Source of the DNA: an uncultured Porphyromonadaceae bacterium
GTDB lineage: Bacteria > Bacteroidota > Bacteroidia > Bacteroidales > Paludibacteraceae
Length of the DNA: 47,580 nucleotides
Assembly (NCBI GenBank): GCA_949285425.1
Contig: CASEAJ010000067.1
Span: 1 to 47,580 of the forward strand
Direction: 5' to 3'
Part shown: one piece after another, positions 14,671-23,340 of the stretch
Position numbering within the stretch: position 1 is the first letter of the stretch
How the letters are laid out: each line of letters begins with the position of its first letter
Made by a program: the position numbers and the translations under genes
Notes under the pieces: generated by a model
The model's database searches: none
What the model was told of the DNA's origin: nothing
The model's input: the letters and a program-made list of their open reading frames with translations, nothing else

Positions 14671-17184
14671 TTTTCTGCTTTTCCATACGGAGTATCCTGC
14701 GGCTGCGAGAACAAGCAGCAGGATAATCAGCGAACTTACGGAAGCTATCCGTGAAGCGGTGATGTATGTATGAGGCATGAAACGGAACTCAATGTCATGT
14801 TCGCCGGCCGGGATGAACATGGCCCTCAGTGTCCAGTCGGCGCGGAAGTGTTCGGCCGGTTGCCCGTCGATGGTCACTTCCCAGCCGTGCGGATAATACA
14901 CTTCGGAGAACACGGCCAGCTGTTCGGTGGCGGCATGCGAGGTGTAGTGCATTCTCACCGGCTCGTAACTGGTCAGTGTGATGCGGGCGTTTTCATCCCG
15001 ACTGATGGATTTGCCTTGAAGCATTCCGGCAAATCGCTGGTCGACAACGGCGGTTTTGCGCGGGTCTATGCGTTGCAGAGCCGCCATTTCTTCGTCGGCA
15101 TTTGCAACGGTTTCGTAGTTTTCCACAAACCAGGCATTGCCATAGGCCTGCGGGTTGACAATGGGGGGCTGTTCCGGGTTGAACACAATGTAGCGGGTGT
15201 TCAGCATGTTCAGGCTCGGAGTGTGTTGGAACACTTGCATGTCCTTCAGTTCGTCAAACGTCTTGACTTGTTGTAATGCTCCGATGATTTGGCCTATTTC
15301 TCCGTTCAGCCGATGGTCTATCAGCTCCTGGTAGCGGCGCAGTTTGGCAGCGTTGTATCCGCCGATGGATTTGTGGTAGTAGGAAGTGTTTGTTTCGTTG
15401 AACGGGTTATTCAGGTTGAGTACCCGGTACGAGGGGTCGGTATCCTGCAGAATGAATTGGTCGGCTGTCGTTTGTTTAAATGTTTTGGTTGCCTGTGGTG
15501 TGCTGAACGAGTCGTAGTTCACAAACCGTTTGTCCACACCCCACAGGTCTGCCAGCACGAGCAGCATCATAACTATGCCGGCATAGGTTGCGGCACGGGC
15601 ATTCTTTTCTCGGTTGCGGATGAACCACCACACCAGTGCGGCACCCAGGAGGATGAATACGAGTGAACGCAGGGCGTCTTTCTGCAACAGCGACTTGCGG
15701 TCGTCGAGCAAGGCATTGTAGTACCAGTCGGGGAACTGATATTGTGCATCGTTCACCGAACGGAAGTCAAGCCATGCTCCAGGAGCCAGCCAAAACAGCA
15801 GGCACAGCCCACCGGTAATGCCTAAAGCCCAGTAAAGTGCGCGCAGCAGTTTATTTCGTTCAGGCGTTTGGGTAAAAACGATGTTCAGTCCCCAAATGCC
15901 GACAATGGGGAACAGCATGCCCGGTATGACCAGTGCCATCGACACGGTGCGGAACTTGTTGTACATGGGCAGATAATGGAACAGAAATTCGTTGAACGGC
16001 ATGAAATTGTATCCCCATGACAGCAGGATGAAGAAAACGGACGCTCCCAGCAGCCACCATTTGATGGGGTTTTGAATGACGAACATGCCCAGCACGAACA
16101 GGAAGCACACCAGTGCGCCGAAGTAGACCGGTCCCGATGTAAACGGTTGGTCGCCCCAGTATGTGGCGGTTTGCAGGGTTTTGCCGGTGCGCATGCCGTG
16201 GCTTTTGGCGGCCTTGTACAGGGCCGAGTGTTCATCGAGCGTGCCGCCCGAACTGCCTCCGTTGAAATTGGGTATCAGCAGTGTAAACGTTTCGGCCTTG
16301 CCGTAACTCCAGGCAAAGGCATAGTCTATGTCGAGTCCTGACGACACTTTCTCTTCGCTTCCGGTTGTGGCGGAGGTCAGTTCGCTGGCTCCGCGGGTGC
16401 TCTCCTGGCTGAGTTCATATTGTGAGTACAGACTGCCTATGTTGGGCAACACGGCCATGGCGATGCATACGATGAAAATGCCGGCAGTTCGTAGCGGCGA
16501 CCTGAAGTCTTTTTCCTTGGCCTTGACGGCCAGATAGCCGATATACAGGATGACGCACAACAGGGCCAGGTAGTATGTAATTTGTATGTGGCTGTTCTTG
16601 ATGGACAGGCTGATTCCCAAAATGGTGGCAATGCCTCCCCACAGCCATCGGTTTTTGAACACGAGCACCATGCCTGCCAGTGTGAGCGGCATGTAGGCCA
16701 TGACATAGGCTTTGGTGATATGTCCGGCTTCTAATATTATAATATTGTATGAGGCGAATGCAAAGGCAATGGCACCCGCAATGGCGAGCCAGGTGCTTAC
16801 TCCCATGACACACATGAGCAGATAGAAGCATATCAGTCCGATGAGTACGATACCGGCCCCGCTGTCGTGCAGCCATTTGAAGGGCATTTCAAGGTAGTTC
16901 AGAAAATTGGTGGGCACTTTCTGGTTGGTAACGCTGTACGACGGCATGCCTGAGAACATGCTGCCGGTCCAGCTCAGTACCGGAAAGTCTTTGCTTTCGT
17001 CGGTTTTGGCATAGTCGGCCAGTTCTTTCGACATGCCTTCCCATTTTTGAATGTCGCCCATGGGTATCTCTTTCCCGCTGAACACCGACGGGGCAAAATA
17101 GACCGATACCAGCAAAAGGAAAATGGCAAGTGCCATGAAATGTTTCTTCGACTTGTTGAAAAAAGTTTTCATAAAAGTAAGCAT
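14665..17184 (-). CDS. YfhO family multi-pass membrane protein
   Basis: The product has 839 aa from ATG 17184, or 835 aa from ATG 17172 (MKTFFNKSKKHF), which may be the real start. About a dozen hydrophobic helices fill residues 15-560, beginning with HFMALAIFLLLVSVYFAP, and are followed by a soluble periplasmic-like domain. A last helix near residues 810-830 (SSLIILLLVLAAAGYSVW) precedes a basic end. This is the layout of YfhO proteins, GT-C-like membrane proteins linked to glycosylation of envelope polymers in Firmicutes. The role in Bacteroidales is not established. A minus-strand TAAGTTTG box lies at 17235-17242. The gene is transcribed alone. Confidence 0.85.
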   Translation of the reverse strand: MLTFMKTFFNKSKKHFMALAIFLLLVSVYFAPSVFSGKEIPMGDIQKWEGMSKELADYAKTDESKDFPVLSWTGSMFSGMPSYSVTNQKVPTNFLNYLEMPFKWLHDSGAGIVLIGLICFYLLMCVMGVSTWLAIAGAIAFAFASYNIIILEAGHITKAYVMAYMPLTLAGMVLVFKNRWLWGGIATILGISLSIKNSHIQITYYLALLCVILYIGYLAVKAKEKDFRSPLRTAGIFIVCIAMAVLPNIGSLYSQYELSQESTRGASELTSATTGSEEKVSSGLDIDYAFAWSYGKAETFTLLIPNFNGGSSGGTLDEHSALYKAAKSHGMRTGKTLQTATYWGDQPFTSGPVYFGALVCFLFVLGMFVIQNPIKWWLLGASVFFILLSWGYNFMPFNEFLFHYLPMYNKFRTVSMALVIPGMLFPIVGIWGLNIVFTQTPERNKLLRALYWALGITGGLCLLFWLAPGAWLDFRSVNDAQYQFPDWYYNALLDDRKSLLQKDALRSLVFILLGAALVWWFIRNREKNARAATYAGIVMMLLVLADLWGVDKRFVNYDSFSTPQATKTFKQTTADQFILQDTDPSYRVLNLNNPFNETNTSYYHKSIGGYNAAKLRRYQELIDHRLNGEIGQIIGALQQVKTFDELKDMQVFQHTPSLNMLNTRYIVFNPEQPPIVNPQAYGNAWFVENYETVANADEEMAALQRIDPRKTAVVDQRFAGMLQGKSISRDENARITLTSYEPVRMHYTSHAATEQLAVFSEVYYPHGWEVTIDGQPAEHFRADWTLRAMFIPAGEHDIEFRFMPHTYITASRIASVSSLIILLLVLAAAGYSVWKSRKD

Positions 17185-17234
17185 GTTATGTGAATCATGC
17201 GGTTGGCCGTTGGTGGTTTCGGCTTTCCGCCGTG

Positions 17235-17242
17235 CAAACTTA
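17235..17242 (-). promoter_or_regulatory. Candidate -7 box for yfhO
   Basis: CAAACTTA on the plus strand reads TAAGTTTG on the minus strand and lies 50-62 bp before the two possible starts. The -33 box is weak. Confidence 0.45.
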
Positions 17243-17347
17243 CGGAAAATCTGTGGAATATCCTTGCAGAAAGCACAGATGTGCCGTAATTGGCCTGGGG
17301 GCGAAGAAAATTTTTTCTTTCATTTTTCCGATAAGGAGTATTGGCTT

Positions 17348-17703
17348 ACGTGAGTTCGGTATAAGGAAAAGAATATTTCGTTGGATATTAGCCTTATAAC
17401 GATAAACATTGAATGTGTGATGGTGCATTCCTGTGGTTGCGGGTTGGGAGATGTCACCTGAAGCCTGACTGATGGCCGGAAACAAGTTTCGGGGAAAAGG
17501 AGCGTGTCCTCTCCAATGATGTCGTATGTTTATGCCTTTAAAGTTCTCTTTTCACCTAGGTGAAAAGAACGTCCCACGGCCGTGGGACACGTGTCCCATA
17601 TATGTGAGACACGTGTCTCACATACGTGGGACGATAACTTTGACGGCATAAAAAGCAAACATCATGCTGCTGGCCACACAAAACCTTTATCCCGAACTCA
17701 CGT
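17348..17703. mobile_element. MITE-like element with 8-bp target duplication, carrying a palindromic array
   Basis: The left end ACGTGAGTTCGGTATAAGG (17348-17366) and the right end CCTTTATCCCGAACTCACGT (17684-17703) are inverted repeats. Immediately outside, ATTGGCTT occurs at 17340-17347 and 17704-17711 in direct orientation, as expected of a target duplication. The 356-bp element contains no transposase or other gene and holds a four-unit 22-bp palindromic array. It occupies most of the 678-bp gap between yfhO and the response-regulator gene. About 70 bp next to its right end matches, inverted, the left part of the element at 22987. Confidence 0.82.
17549..17632. repeat. Palindromic array with 22-bp period, locus 2 (four units, two arm types)
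   Basis: Units begin at 17549, 17571, 17593 and 17615. The first is TTTTCAC-CTAG-GTGAAAA, as at locus 1. The next three use GC-richer arms: GTCCCAC/GTGGGAC, GTCCCAT/GTGAGAC and GTCTCAC/GTGGGAC. Linkers are GAAC, ACGT and ACGT. Neighbouring arms across each ACGT linker are also complementary, so the array can pair within or between units. Confidence 0.94.
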
Positions 17704-17862
17704 ATTGGCTTGGGTAAGGTGATAAGGCTGGGTTGAGGAAGCGTCGTTTGGGCTGCAGGCAACAAAAAAGTTGACGGTTGTCATGGACGGCTTCGGAAGA
17801 AAATGTGTGGAAATGCAGAACGAATATGCCTTTTGTCCGTTGGATTGTTTATGAAGCTGAGG

Positions 17863-18558
17863 CTACAAAGCAGTAATGACATTTTTGCGATAGCTTCTTC
17901 CGATGGGAATTTTTGTGCCGTTGTGCAGTGTGATGGTCTTGCTGGTGTAGCTGGCAATGCGGTGTACCGGTACGATGAATGACTTGTGCACACGGATGAA
18001 CTTTTCGGCCGGAAGTAGTTCCTGTATGTTTTTCATGCTGGTTTGTGACATGATGGACGGTAGGTCAGCCTGATGGATACGGACGTAGTTGTCCATGGAT
18101 TCAATGAAGAGAATGTCCTTCAGTTGGACTTGAATATTTTTGTATTCGGCTTTCAGCGTGATGCTTTCGTCGGCAAAAGAGGGCTGGGCGGAAAGCAATT
18201 GCAGGTTGTGTAGTTCAATGGCCTTTTGTAGAGCCTTCTCGAAACGGTTATAGGAGAAAGGCTTGTGCAGGAAATCTACGGCGTTCAGTTCGAATCCGTC
18301 GAGGGCGTATTGTGCGTATGCTGTCGTGAAAATGAGGAGGGTACCCGCAGGAAGTTCCTTGGCCAGTCCCACTCCGTTGAGGTCGCCCATTTCGATGTCG
18401 AGAAACAGAATGTCCGGTCTGCACCTTTTCACCTGTTCCATGCCGCGTACGGGATTGTTGAAGGTGGTCAGTTCTATGTTGCCGTGCCGCTGACAAAAAC
18501 TGGTTATAATGTCCAGGGCTACGGGTTCGTCGTCAATGGCAGTGCATTTGATGTTCAT
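17863..18558 (-). CDS. LytTR-family response regulator
   Basis: The 231-aa protein has a receiver domain (residues 1-120) with acidic residues D9-D10, phospho-acceptor D54 in LFLDIEM and conserved K99 in FLHKP. A LytTR DNA-binding domain (about 135-231) follows, with FIESMDNYVRIH and the FIRVHKSFIVPVHRI stretch. Its start overlaps the stop of the kinase gene by 4 bp (ATGA type), so the pair is translationally coupled. A likely target is the divergent outer-membrane-barrel and Spy-like operon; this is inference from position. Confidence 0.93.
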   Translation of the reverse strand: MNIKCTAIDDEPVALDIITSFCQRHGNIELTTFNNPVRGMEQVKRCRPDILFLDIEMGDLNGVGLAKELPAGTLLIFTTAYAQYALDGFELNAVDFLHKPFSYNRFEKALQKAIELHNLQLLSAQPSFADESITLKAEYKNIQVQLKDILFIESMDNYVRIHQADLPSIMSQTSMKNIQELLPAEKFIRVHKSFIVPVHRIASYTSKTITLHNGTKIPIGRSYRKNVITAL

Positions 18559-19586
18559 GCGTTCAAGTCAATGTATAGCGTTACGGTGAATAGCCCGTCT
18601 TTTTCCTCTATCTGCAGGTTGTGTTTGTGCGGATAGAGCAGTTCCAGGCGTTTCTTGCAGTTTTCTATGCCTATACCTTTGGATGGGTTTGCCGCCTGAT
18701 GGTTTAATAAAGGGTTTTGGGTAGACAATTGTAAAGTTCCGCGTACAGCCTGAATGTGTATATAGGCATTGCCCGGTTTGTGTGATGAGATGCCGTGCTT
18801 GAACACATTCTCTACGAAGGTAATCAGTACCATGGGGGCTATGCCTTGCTGTTCGGTTTCATCGTGTTCGTAGGAGAAATGTACATGGAACTCTTGGGGC
18901 AGGCGGTATTTTTGCAGTTCGATGTATTGGCGGATATATTCCACCTCCGTGAGAACCGGAATTTTATCCTGGGTGTTGTTCGCATACATGTATCTCATCA
19001 GACTGATAAATTGGGTGAAGGCATCTTCTGCTTGGGGAGAATGGGTAACCAGCATGCCGTATAGCGTGTTCAGACTGTTGAACAGAAAGTGTGGATTGAT
19101 TTGGGCTTTGTAGAGAGCCAGTTCGGCTTTTTTCTTTTCAAACTCTACGGCTTGCCGTTGCATGATTTGATGGTAAAGTTCCGTGAGCAGTCCTACAGCC
19201 ATGCTGAAAGTGCTCACCACTACGAACAGAAACCACACAGCTTGCTGTTGCAGCCTGATTTTTGGAATGTGTTCGATGAACCGTTTGGGTTGCATTCGGT
19301 GCGACGGTACCTCCATCTGATAGCGGGTGATGAGGTAAGTGCCGGCTACCGTGAGCAGAATGAGCGTGACGGCAATCCAGAAGCGTCGGTTGCCGGCAAA
19401 GAGAAACGGAATGCTCAGACTGCGGTTCAGTATGTAGACAACGTAAAGCCACGATACCAGCAGGTACACAAAGGTCGAGTTGTTGGTCATCCAACGTTCA
19501 ATGGGGAACAGGGTAATCATGGCAGGGAGCAGTATCAGACAGAATGCCAGGTCAATGTAAAAGGGTAGATGCTTGAATTTCCACAT
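18555..19586 (-). CDS. LytS-type sensor histidine kinase
   Basis: A 343-aa membrane kinase. Four hydrophobic helices lie at about residues 12-27, 38-54, 69-86 and 116-136, with almost no periplasmic domain, so it probably senses something within or near the membrane. The His_kinase motif QINPHFLFNSLNTL carries the phospho-accepting His166. The ATP-binding part shows an N box (TFVENVFKHGIS) and GIGIENCKKRLELLYP. It forms a bicistronic unit with the LytTR regulator and is divergent from the 923-aa outer-membrane protein. A minus-strand TATTTTTG box lies at 19668-19675. Confidence 0.93.
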   Translation of the reverse strand: MWKFKHLPFYIDLAFCLILLPAMITLFPIERWMTNNSTFVYLLVSWLYVVYILNRSLSIPFLFAGNRRFWIAVTLILLTVAGTYLITRYQMEVPSHRMQPKRFIEHIPKIRLQQQAVWFLFVVVSTFSMAVGLLTELYHQIMQRQAVEFEKKKAELALYKAQINPHFLFNSLNTLYGMLVTHSPQAEDAFTQFISLMRYMYANNTQDKIPVLTEVEYIRQYIELQKYRLPQEFHVHFSYEHDETEQQGIAPMVLITFVENVFKHGISSHKPGNAYIHIQAVRGTLQLSTQNPLLNHQAANPSKGIGIENCKKRLELLYPHKHNLQIEEKDGLFTVTLYIDLNA

Positions 19587-19667
19587 GATTGATTTTTTTA
19601 TAAAGATGAAGGATGGGGCATGAAACGACCGTGTCCGGTTTTATTGTCGGGTTGCCTTCTTGTTTTG

Positions 19668-19675
19668 CAAAAATA
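19668..19675 (-). promoter_or_regulatory. Candidate -7 box for the kinase/regulator operon
   Basis: CAAAAATA on the plus strand gives TATTTTTG on the minus strand, 81 bp before the kinase start. The 221-bp divergent region between the kinase and outer-membrane genes is where an autoregulating LytTR protein would bind. Confidence 0.45.
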
Positions 19676-19782
19676 CGGATTTTCGGGACTTTCTGAAAAA
19701 GCTGTTTGGTTTGTTTGCCACTACATTGAGGTCGTTTGCCCCTACTTTCGGCGATGAACGGAATTTGCCAATGAAAGAGTTT

Positions 19783-19790
19783 TATTTTTG
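19783..19790 (+). promoter_or_regulatory. Candidate -7 box for the outer-membrane barrel gene
   Basis: TATTTTTG matches TAnnTTTG. A TTTG at 19764-19767 is present, but at only 15 bp spacing. The transcript would begin about 10 nt before the ATG at 19808. Confidence 0.45.
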
Positions 19791-19807
19791 CCCGAAAAAA
19801 GAAACGT

Positions 19808-22579
19808 ATGGTACAAATGATGCACAATATGGCAAAGTGGATTTTAGTATGGCTGGCTTGTGTGTTCCCTCTTGCGCTGAAGGCGCAGGACCTTTCGGGG
19901 ACGGTGACGGACAAGAAAGCGAAAGAAGAACTCGTTTCGGCTACGGTGCAGCTGTTGTCGGCCGCCGGAGAAAGCCGTTATACATCGACCGATCTGAAGG
20001 GAAACTTCCGATTTGAAAACCTTCGGCCGGGAAACTATACGCTTCAAGTGACGTATGTGGGTTATAAGACCTATGAACAAAGTGTGGCAATTCCGGAACA
20101 GAAACAAATCCGTGTGGAAATGCAGGAAGATGTCCGGCTGTTGGGCGAGGTGTCGGTGCAAGGACGTGCCACACGCGCCGAACAACGGGGAGACAGTTTG
20201 TTGTATAATGCCGAAGCTTTTCAGGTGATGATGGGCAGTTCTGCCGAGGATTTGCTTGCCAAAATGCCGGGTATTGTTGTGGAGGGAGGTACGGTGCAGG
20301 CACAGGGAGAGCAGGTGAAGAAGGTGTTGGTGGATGGAAAGGAGTTCTTTGAAGGCGATGTGAACCTGGCCATCAAGAATCTGCCTTCGGACATTATAGC
20401 CGGCATTGAAGTATTTGACAAGAAAAGCGAGCAAGCAGAGTTTACCGGATTTGATGATGGGGAGGAGGTAAAGACCATTAATATTATCACTAAAGGTGGA
20501 TTCAGACAGGGAACCTTTGGCGAACTGTCGGCAGGTTATGGAACGGACAATCGTTATAAGGCAAATGGAAATGTCAACTTTTTTCGTGATGACCGGCGTA
20601 TATCCGTATTGGGGATGTCGAACAATGTGAATCAGCAGAATTTCTCGCAAGAGGACCTGGCAGGAGTCATGTCATCGGGTGCATCGGCAAGAGGACGTGG
20701 AGCACGTGGTGGAGGAAGACCGGGAGGAGGTAACGCTTCTGACTTCATGGTGGGAAGCATGGATGGGGTGAGTTCGGCCAACGGAGTGGGACTGAACTAT
20801 GTGGACCAATGGGGAGAGAAGTGGAAGGTGACCGGCAGCTATTTTTTCAATCAGTCGGACAACCTGACTCAGCAGCAGACCGAACGGGAATATTTTGAAT
20901 CTGTATTTCCGGGAATGAGCTATGATGAGTATCGGGAAAATTCCATGAAAAACTGGAATCACCGGTTCAACATGAAGTTGGATTACCAAATGACAGAGCG
21001 CACATCGTTGCAGTTCCGTCCATCTTTGAGCTATCAGCATAATGACAGCTATGGACTGTTACAGGGGCAGAACCTGACAGAAGGAACGGCCGACAGCGAA
21101 ACGGAAACTTCTTCAGCTGGCAAGAGTAATGCTTACAATGTGGGCGCTGACCTGATGTTGCGCCATCGCTTTTTGAAAGAGGGGCGTACGCTCTCACTCA
21201 TGTTGAGCGGGAAAATGAGCAATACGGATAGTGAAACCTACACGGACTACTTCAATACGCTGTACGGGATAGGAAATGTTTCGATGACGGACGAATACAG
21301 TCAACAGAAACGGAATCTGAACCGTCAGTATAACCTGCGTTCCAGTTTGAACTATACGGAAAAACTGACTGACAACATGCAACTGCAACTGGGATATAAA
21401 TTAAGTTATGCGGATTCGGAGAATGACCGCAAGACTTACGGCCGTTCTGCTGTGACGGACCTTTATGACCAGTTGGATGAAAGCCTGTCCAATGAATACC
21501 GGTCGGGTTATCTCACTCAGGCAGGAAGCGTGGGACTTCGTTATCATGCCGGCAAACTGAATGCCATGTTGGGGATTGATGCACAATGGGCCAGTTTGGC
21601 GGGCGATTTGGTGTATCCTCGGCCCGATGAACTGCGGCACGAATATTTTTCAGTGTTGCCGTCGTTTACTTTGCGTTATTCGATTGACCGTACCAATTCT
21701 TTCCAATTTCGCTATCGCAGCAAGTCGGCCTCTCCTTCGGTGGCAGACTTACAGGATGTGATAGACAATTCGAATCCGCTTTTCCTTTCGGCCGGAAATC
21801 CGGACTTGGACCAGCAACTTTCACATACGGCCAATCTGCGTTATGTGAGGACCTCGAATGCAGGGCATACTTTCATTGCCATGATAGGGGTTACGTTGCA
21901 GCAGGACTATGTGGGCGACAGTACTTTTGTGGCAAAGGAAGACAGTGTCCTGTCTTCGACCGTCACCTTGAATAAAGGTTCGCAGTTTACGCGCCCGGTC
22001 AACTTGGATGGGTATTACAGTTTGCAGTCTATGCTGACCTATGGTTTTCCCGTGGACTTTATCCGCAGTAATGTCAACATAAGCCTGTCGGCCAACTATG
22101 CCAATGTGCCTACCGTGTTTGATGGTGTGGAAAGTCGGACCCGAGAGCTGAACCTGATTCCGAAAATCATTATAGGAAGCAACATCAGCAAGCATCTTGA
22201 CTTTACGGTTTCCTATTCAGCGGGAGTGAACAAACTCTTCAGTTCGCTAGAGACTGCTTCCGAAAGTGATTATGTGATTCATACGGCATCGGCCAAATTG
22301 GGTTGGACCGTCTTTTGGGGGCTTACGCTCCGAAGTACATTCAATTACGTTGGCTACGGCGGTTTGGAAACTGAAGCCGAGGATTATTTCTTGTGGAATG
22401 TGTCATTGGGTAAAAAGTTCCTCAAAAGCAATGCAGCCGAAGTTAAGTTAGAGTCTTTCGATGTGTTGAAACAGAACCGGGCTTTTACTCACCGTACTGG
22501 GAGTAACTATTATGATTATGTGAGCAGTAATGTGTTGCAACCTTACGCCATGATTAGTTTTACATATACCATCAGATAA
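19808..22579 (+). CDS. Outer-membrane beta-barrel protein with CarboxypepD_reg domain (TonB-receptor-like)
   Basis: The 923-aa protein has a signal peptide (ILVWLACVFPLALKAQ, ending near residue 26). A CarboxypepD_reg-like domain covers about 28-113 (DLSGTVTDKKAKEELVSATV region, FRFENLRPGNYTLQVTYVGY region). A plug-like region follows with LLAKMPGIVVEGGTVQAQGE and KKVLVDGKEFF. The C-terminal half is a long beta barrel ending in MISFTYTIR. Residues about 289-309 form a Gly/Arg-rich insert (RGRGARGGGRPGGG). This is the OMP_b-brl_3 type; no SusD partner is present, so glycan import is not indicated. It is divergent from a LytS/LytTR pair and followed 30 bp later by a Spy/CpxP-like gene. Confidence 0.88.
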   Translation: MVQMMHNMAKWILVWLACVFPLALKAQDLSGTVTDKKAKEELVSATVQLLSAAGESRYTSTDLKGNFRFENLRPGNYTLQVTYVGYKTYEQSVAIPEQKQIRVEMQEDVRLLGEVSVQGRATRAEQRGDSLLYNAEAFQVMMGSSAEDLLAKMPGIVVEGGTVQAQGEQVKKVLVDGKEFFEGDVNLAIKNLPSDIIAGIEVFDKKSEQAEFTGFDDGEEVKTINIITKGGFRQGTFGELSAGYGTDNRYKANGNVNFFRDDRRISVLGMSNNVNQQNFSQEDLAGVMSSGASARGRGARGGGRPGGGNASDFMVGSMDGVSSANGVGLNYVDQWGEKWKVTGSYFFNQSDNLTQQQTEREYFESVFPGMSYDEYRENSMKNWNHRFNMKLDYQMTERTSLQFRPSLSYQHNDSYGLLQGQNLTEGTADSETETSSAGKSNAYNVGADLMLRHRFLKEGRTLSLMLSGKMSNTDSETYTDYFNTLYGIGNVSMTDEYSQQKRNLNRQYNLRSSLNYTEKLTDNMQLQLGYKLSYADSENDRKTYGRSAVTDLYDQLDESLSNEYRSGYLTQAGSVGLRYHAGKLNAMLGIDAQWASLAGDLVYPRPDELRHEYFSVLPSFTLRYSIDRTNSFQFRYRSKSASPSVADLQDVIDNSNPLFLSAGNPDLDQQLSHTANLRYVRTSNAGHTFIAMIGVTLQQDYVGDSTFVAKEDSVLSSTVTLNKGSQFTRPVNLDGYYSLQSMLTYGFPVDFIRSNVNISLSANYANVPTVFDGVESRTRELNLIPKIIIGSNISKHLDFTVSYSAGVNKLFSSLETASESDYVIHTASAKLGWTVFWGLTLRSTFNYVGYGGLETEAEDYFLWNVSLGKKFLKSNAAEVKLESFDVLKQNRAFTHRTGSNYYDYVSSNVLQPYAMISFTYTIR

Positions 22580-22609
22580 AATAACTAACTGTTAATAAAG
22601 TGAATTGAG

Positions 22610-22945
22610 ATGAAAAAAAGAATTTTCTTTTTGGCCCTTGTGGCCATGCTGGGCACACAGTTCGCAGGTGCGCAGCGCAGGGCGGGCAAGCCCTGCACTC
22701 CGGAACAAATGGTTGAAAGACTAGACCGGAAACTGGATTTGAGTGAAGAGCAAAAGAAGTCAATTAAAGTTTTTTGCGAGGAATTTCTGAAGCAAGAACG
22801 GGTCAATGTGCGTGAGCAACGTAGAGAATTAAGAAAAGAGCTGGATAAAAACATTGAATCGGTATTGACGGCTGAACAGAAGGTGCTTTTCCAGGAACAG
22901 AAAGTTAATGGAGGACCCGGAAAACTCAATAGGAAATGCCGCTAA
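22610..22945 (+). CDS. Spy/CpxP-like periplasmic protein
   Basis: The 111-aa product has a signal peptide (MKKRIFFLALVAMLGTQFAGA, cut before Q22). The mature protein is highly charged, probably all helical, with two LTxxQ-like motifs (LDLSEEQKKSIKVF and VLTAEQKVLFQE) typical of the Spy/CpxP family. Such proteins act as periplasmic chaperones or stress sensors. It lies 30 bp after the 923-aa outer-membrane protein and is probably co-transcribed, which supports a cell-envelope stress role under the divergent LytS/LytTR system. The exact function is inferred. Confidence 0.78.
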   Translation: MKKRIFFLALVAMLGTQFAGAQRRAGKPCTPEQMVERLDRKLDLSEEQKKSIKVFCEEFLKQERVNVREQRRELRKELDKNIESVLTAEQKVLFQEQKVNGGPGKLNRKCR

Positions 22946-22986
22946 AAAAGACTGGATGCCAAAGCGCTGTCAAGAAACGAGAAACG

Positions 22987-23168
22987 ACGTGAGTTCGGAA
23001 TAAAGTTTTGTGTAGTCGGCAGCACGATGTTTCCTTTTTATGCTTTCAAAGTTATCGTCCCACATTCGTGGTACACGTGTATCACAAACGTGGGACGATA
23101 ACTTTATGCCGGTGGATACACGACATCATGAAGCCGGAACCTGCCTTTGCTCTTATTCGGATTCACGT
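22987..23168. mobile_element. Short MITE-like element with inverted ends and palindromic array
   Basis: The left end ACGTGAGTTCGGAATAAAG (22987-23005) is nearly the same as the ends of the element at 17348. The right end CTTATTCGGATTCACGT (23152-23168) is its imperfect inverted copy. The 182-bp element has the two-unit array in its centre, and the flanking CAAAGTTATC/GATAACTTT are also inverted. I see no target duplication, so it may be an older insertion. No gene lies in it. It sits between the Spy-like gene and the rpsL promoter. Confidence 0.72.
23057..23096. repeat. Palindromic array with 22-bp period, locus 3 (two units)
   Basis: Units begin at 23057 (GTCCCAC-ATTC-GTGGTAC) and 23079 (GTATCAC-AAAC-GTGGGAC), joined by ACGT. 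Inner arms pair with each other and outer arms pair with each other, so the whole array is one large palindrome centred on ACGT. Confidence 0.92.
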
Positions 23169-23309
23169 CTGTTTTTGGGAGAAGAAGGGTGCTTGGAATG
23201 TTTCCGTCGGTTTGTATAGAATCTTGTCGAGAAAAAGAAAAATGAGTGTATGAAATATACGAATTTTCTGTGTCGATGATGCTAATTTTTATCTTTTTCC
23301 TGCTGATGT

Positions 23310-23340
23310 ATTGTCAATTAAAAAAAAATATCTATCTTTG
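23310..23340 (+). promoter_or_regulatory. Promoter of the rpsL ribosomal operon
   Basis: ATTG at 23310-23313 and TATCTTTG at 23333-23340 are separated by 19 bp, a good Bacteroidales promoter. It lies in an A-rich stretch. The predicted leader of about 60 nt includes a small hairpin (CCGTTT...AAACGG, near 23345-23367) before rpsL. It probably drives the str and S10 genes. Confidence 0.75.

Noticed and set aside
17185..17862. Hidden gene in the 678-bp gap before yfhO
   Set aside because: Only short frames exist, and most of the gap is the MITE-like element with its palindromic array.
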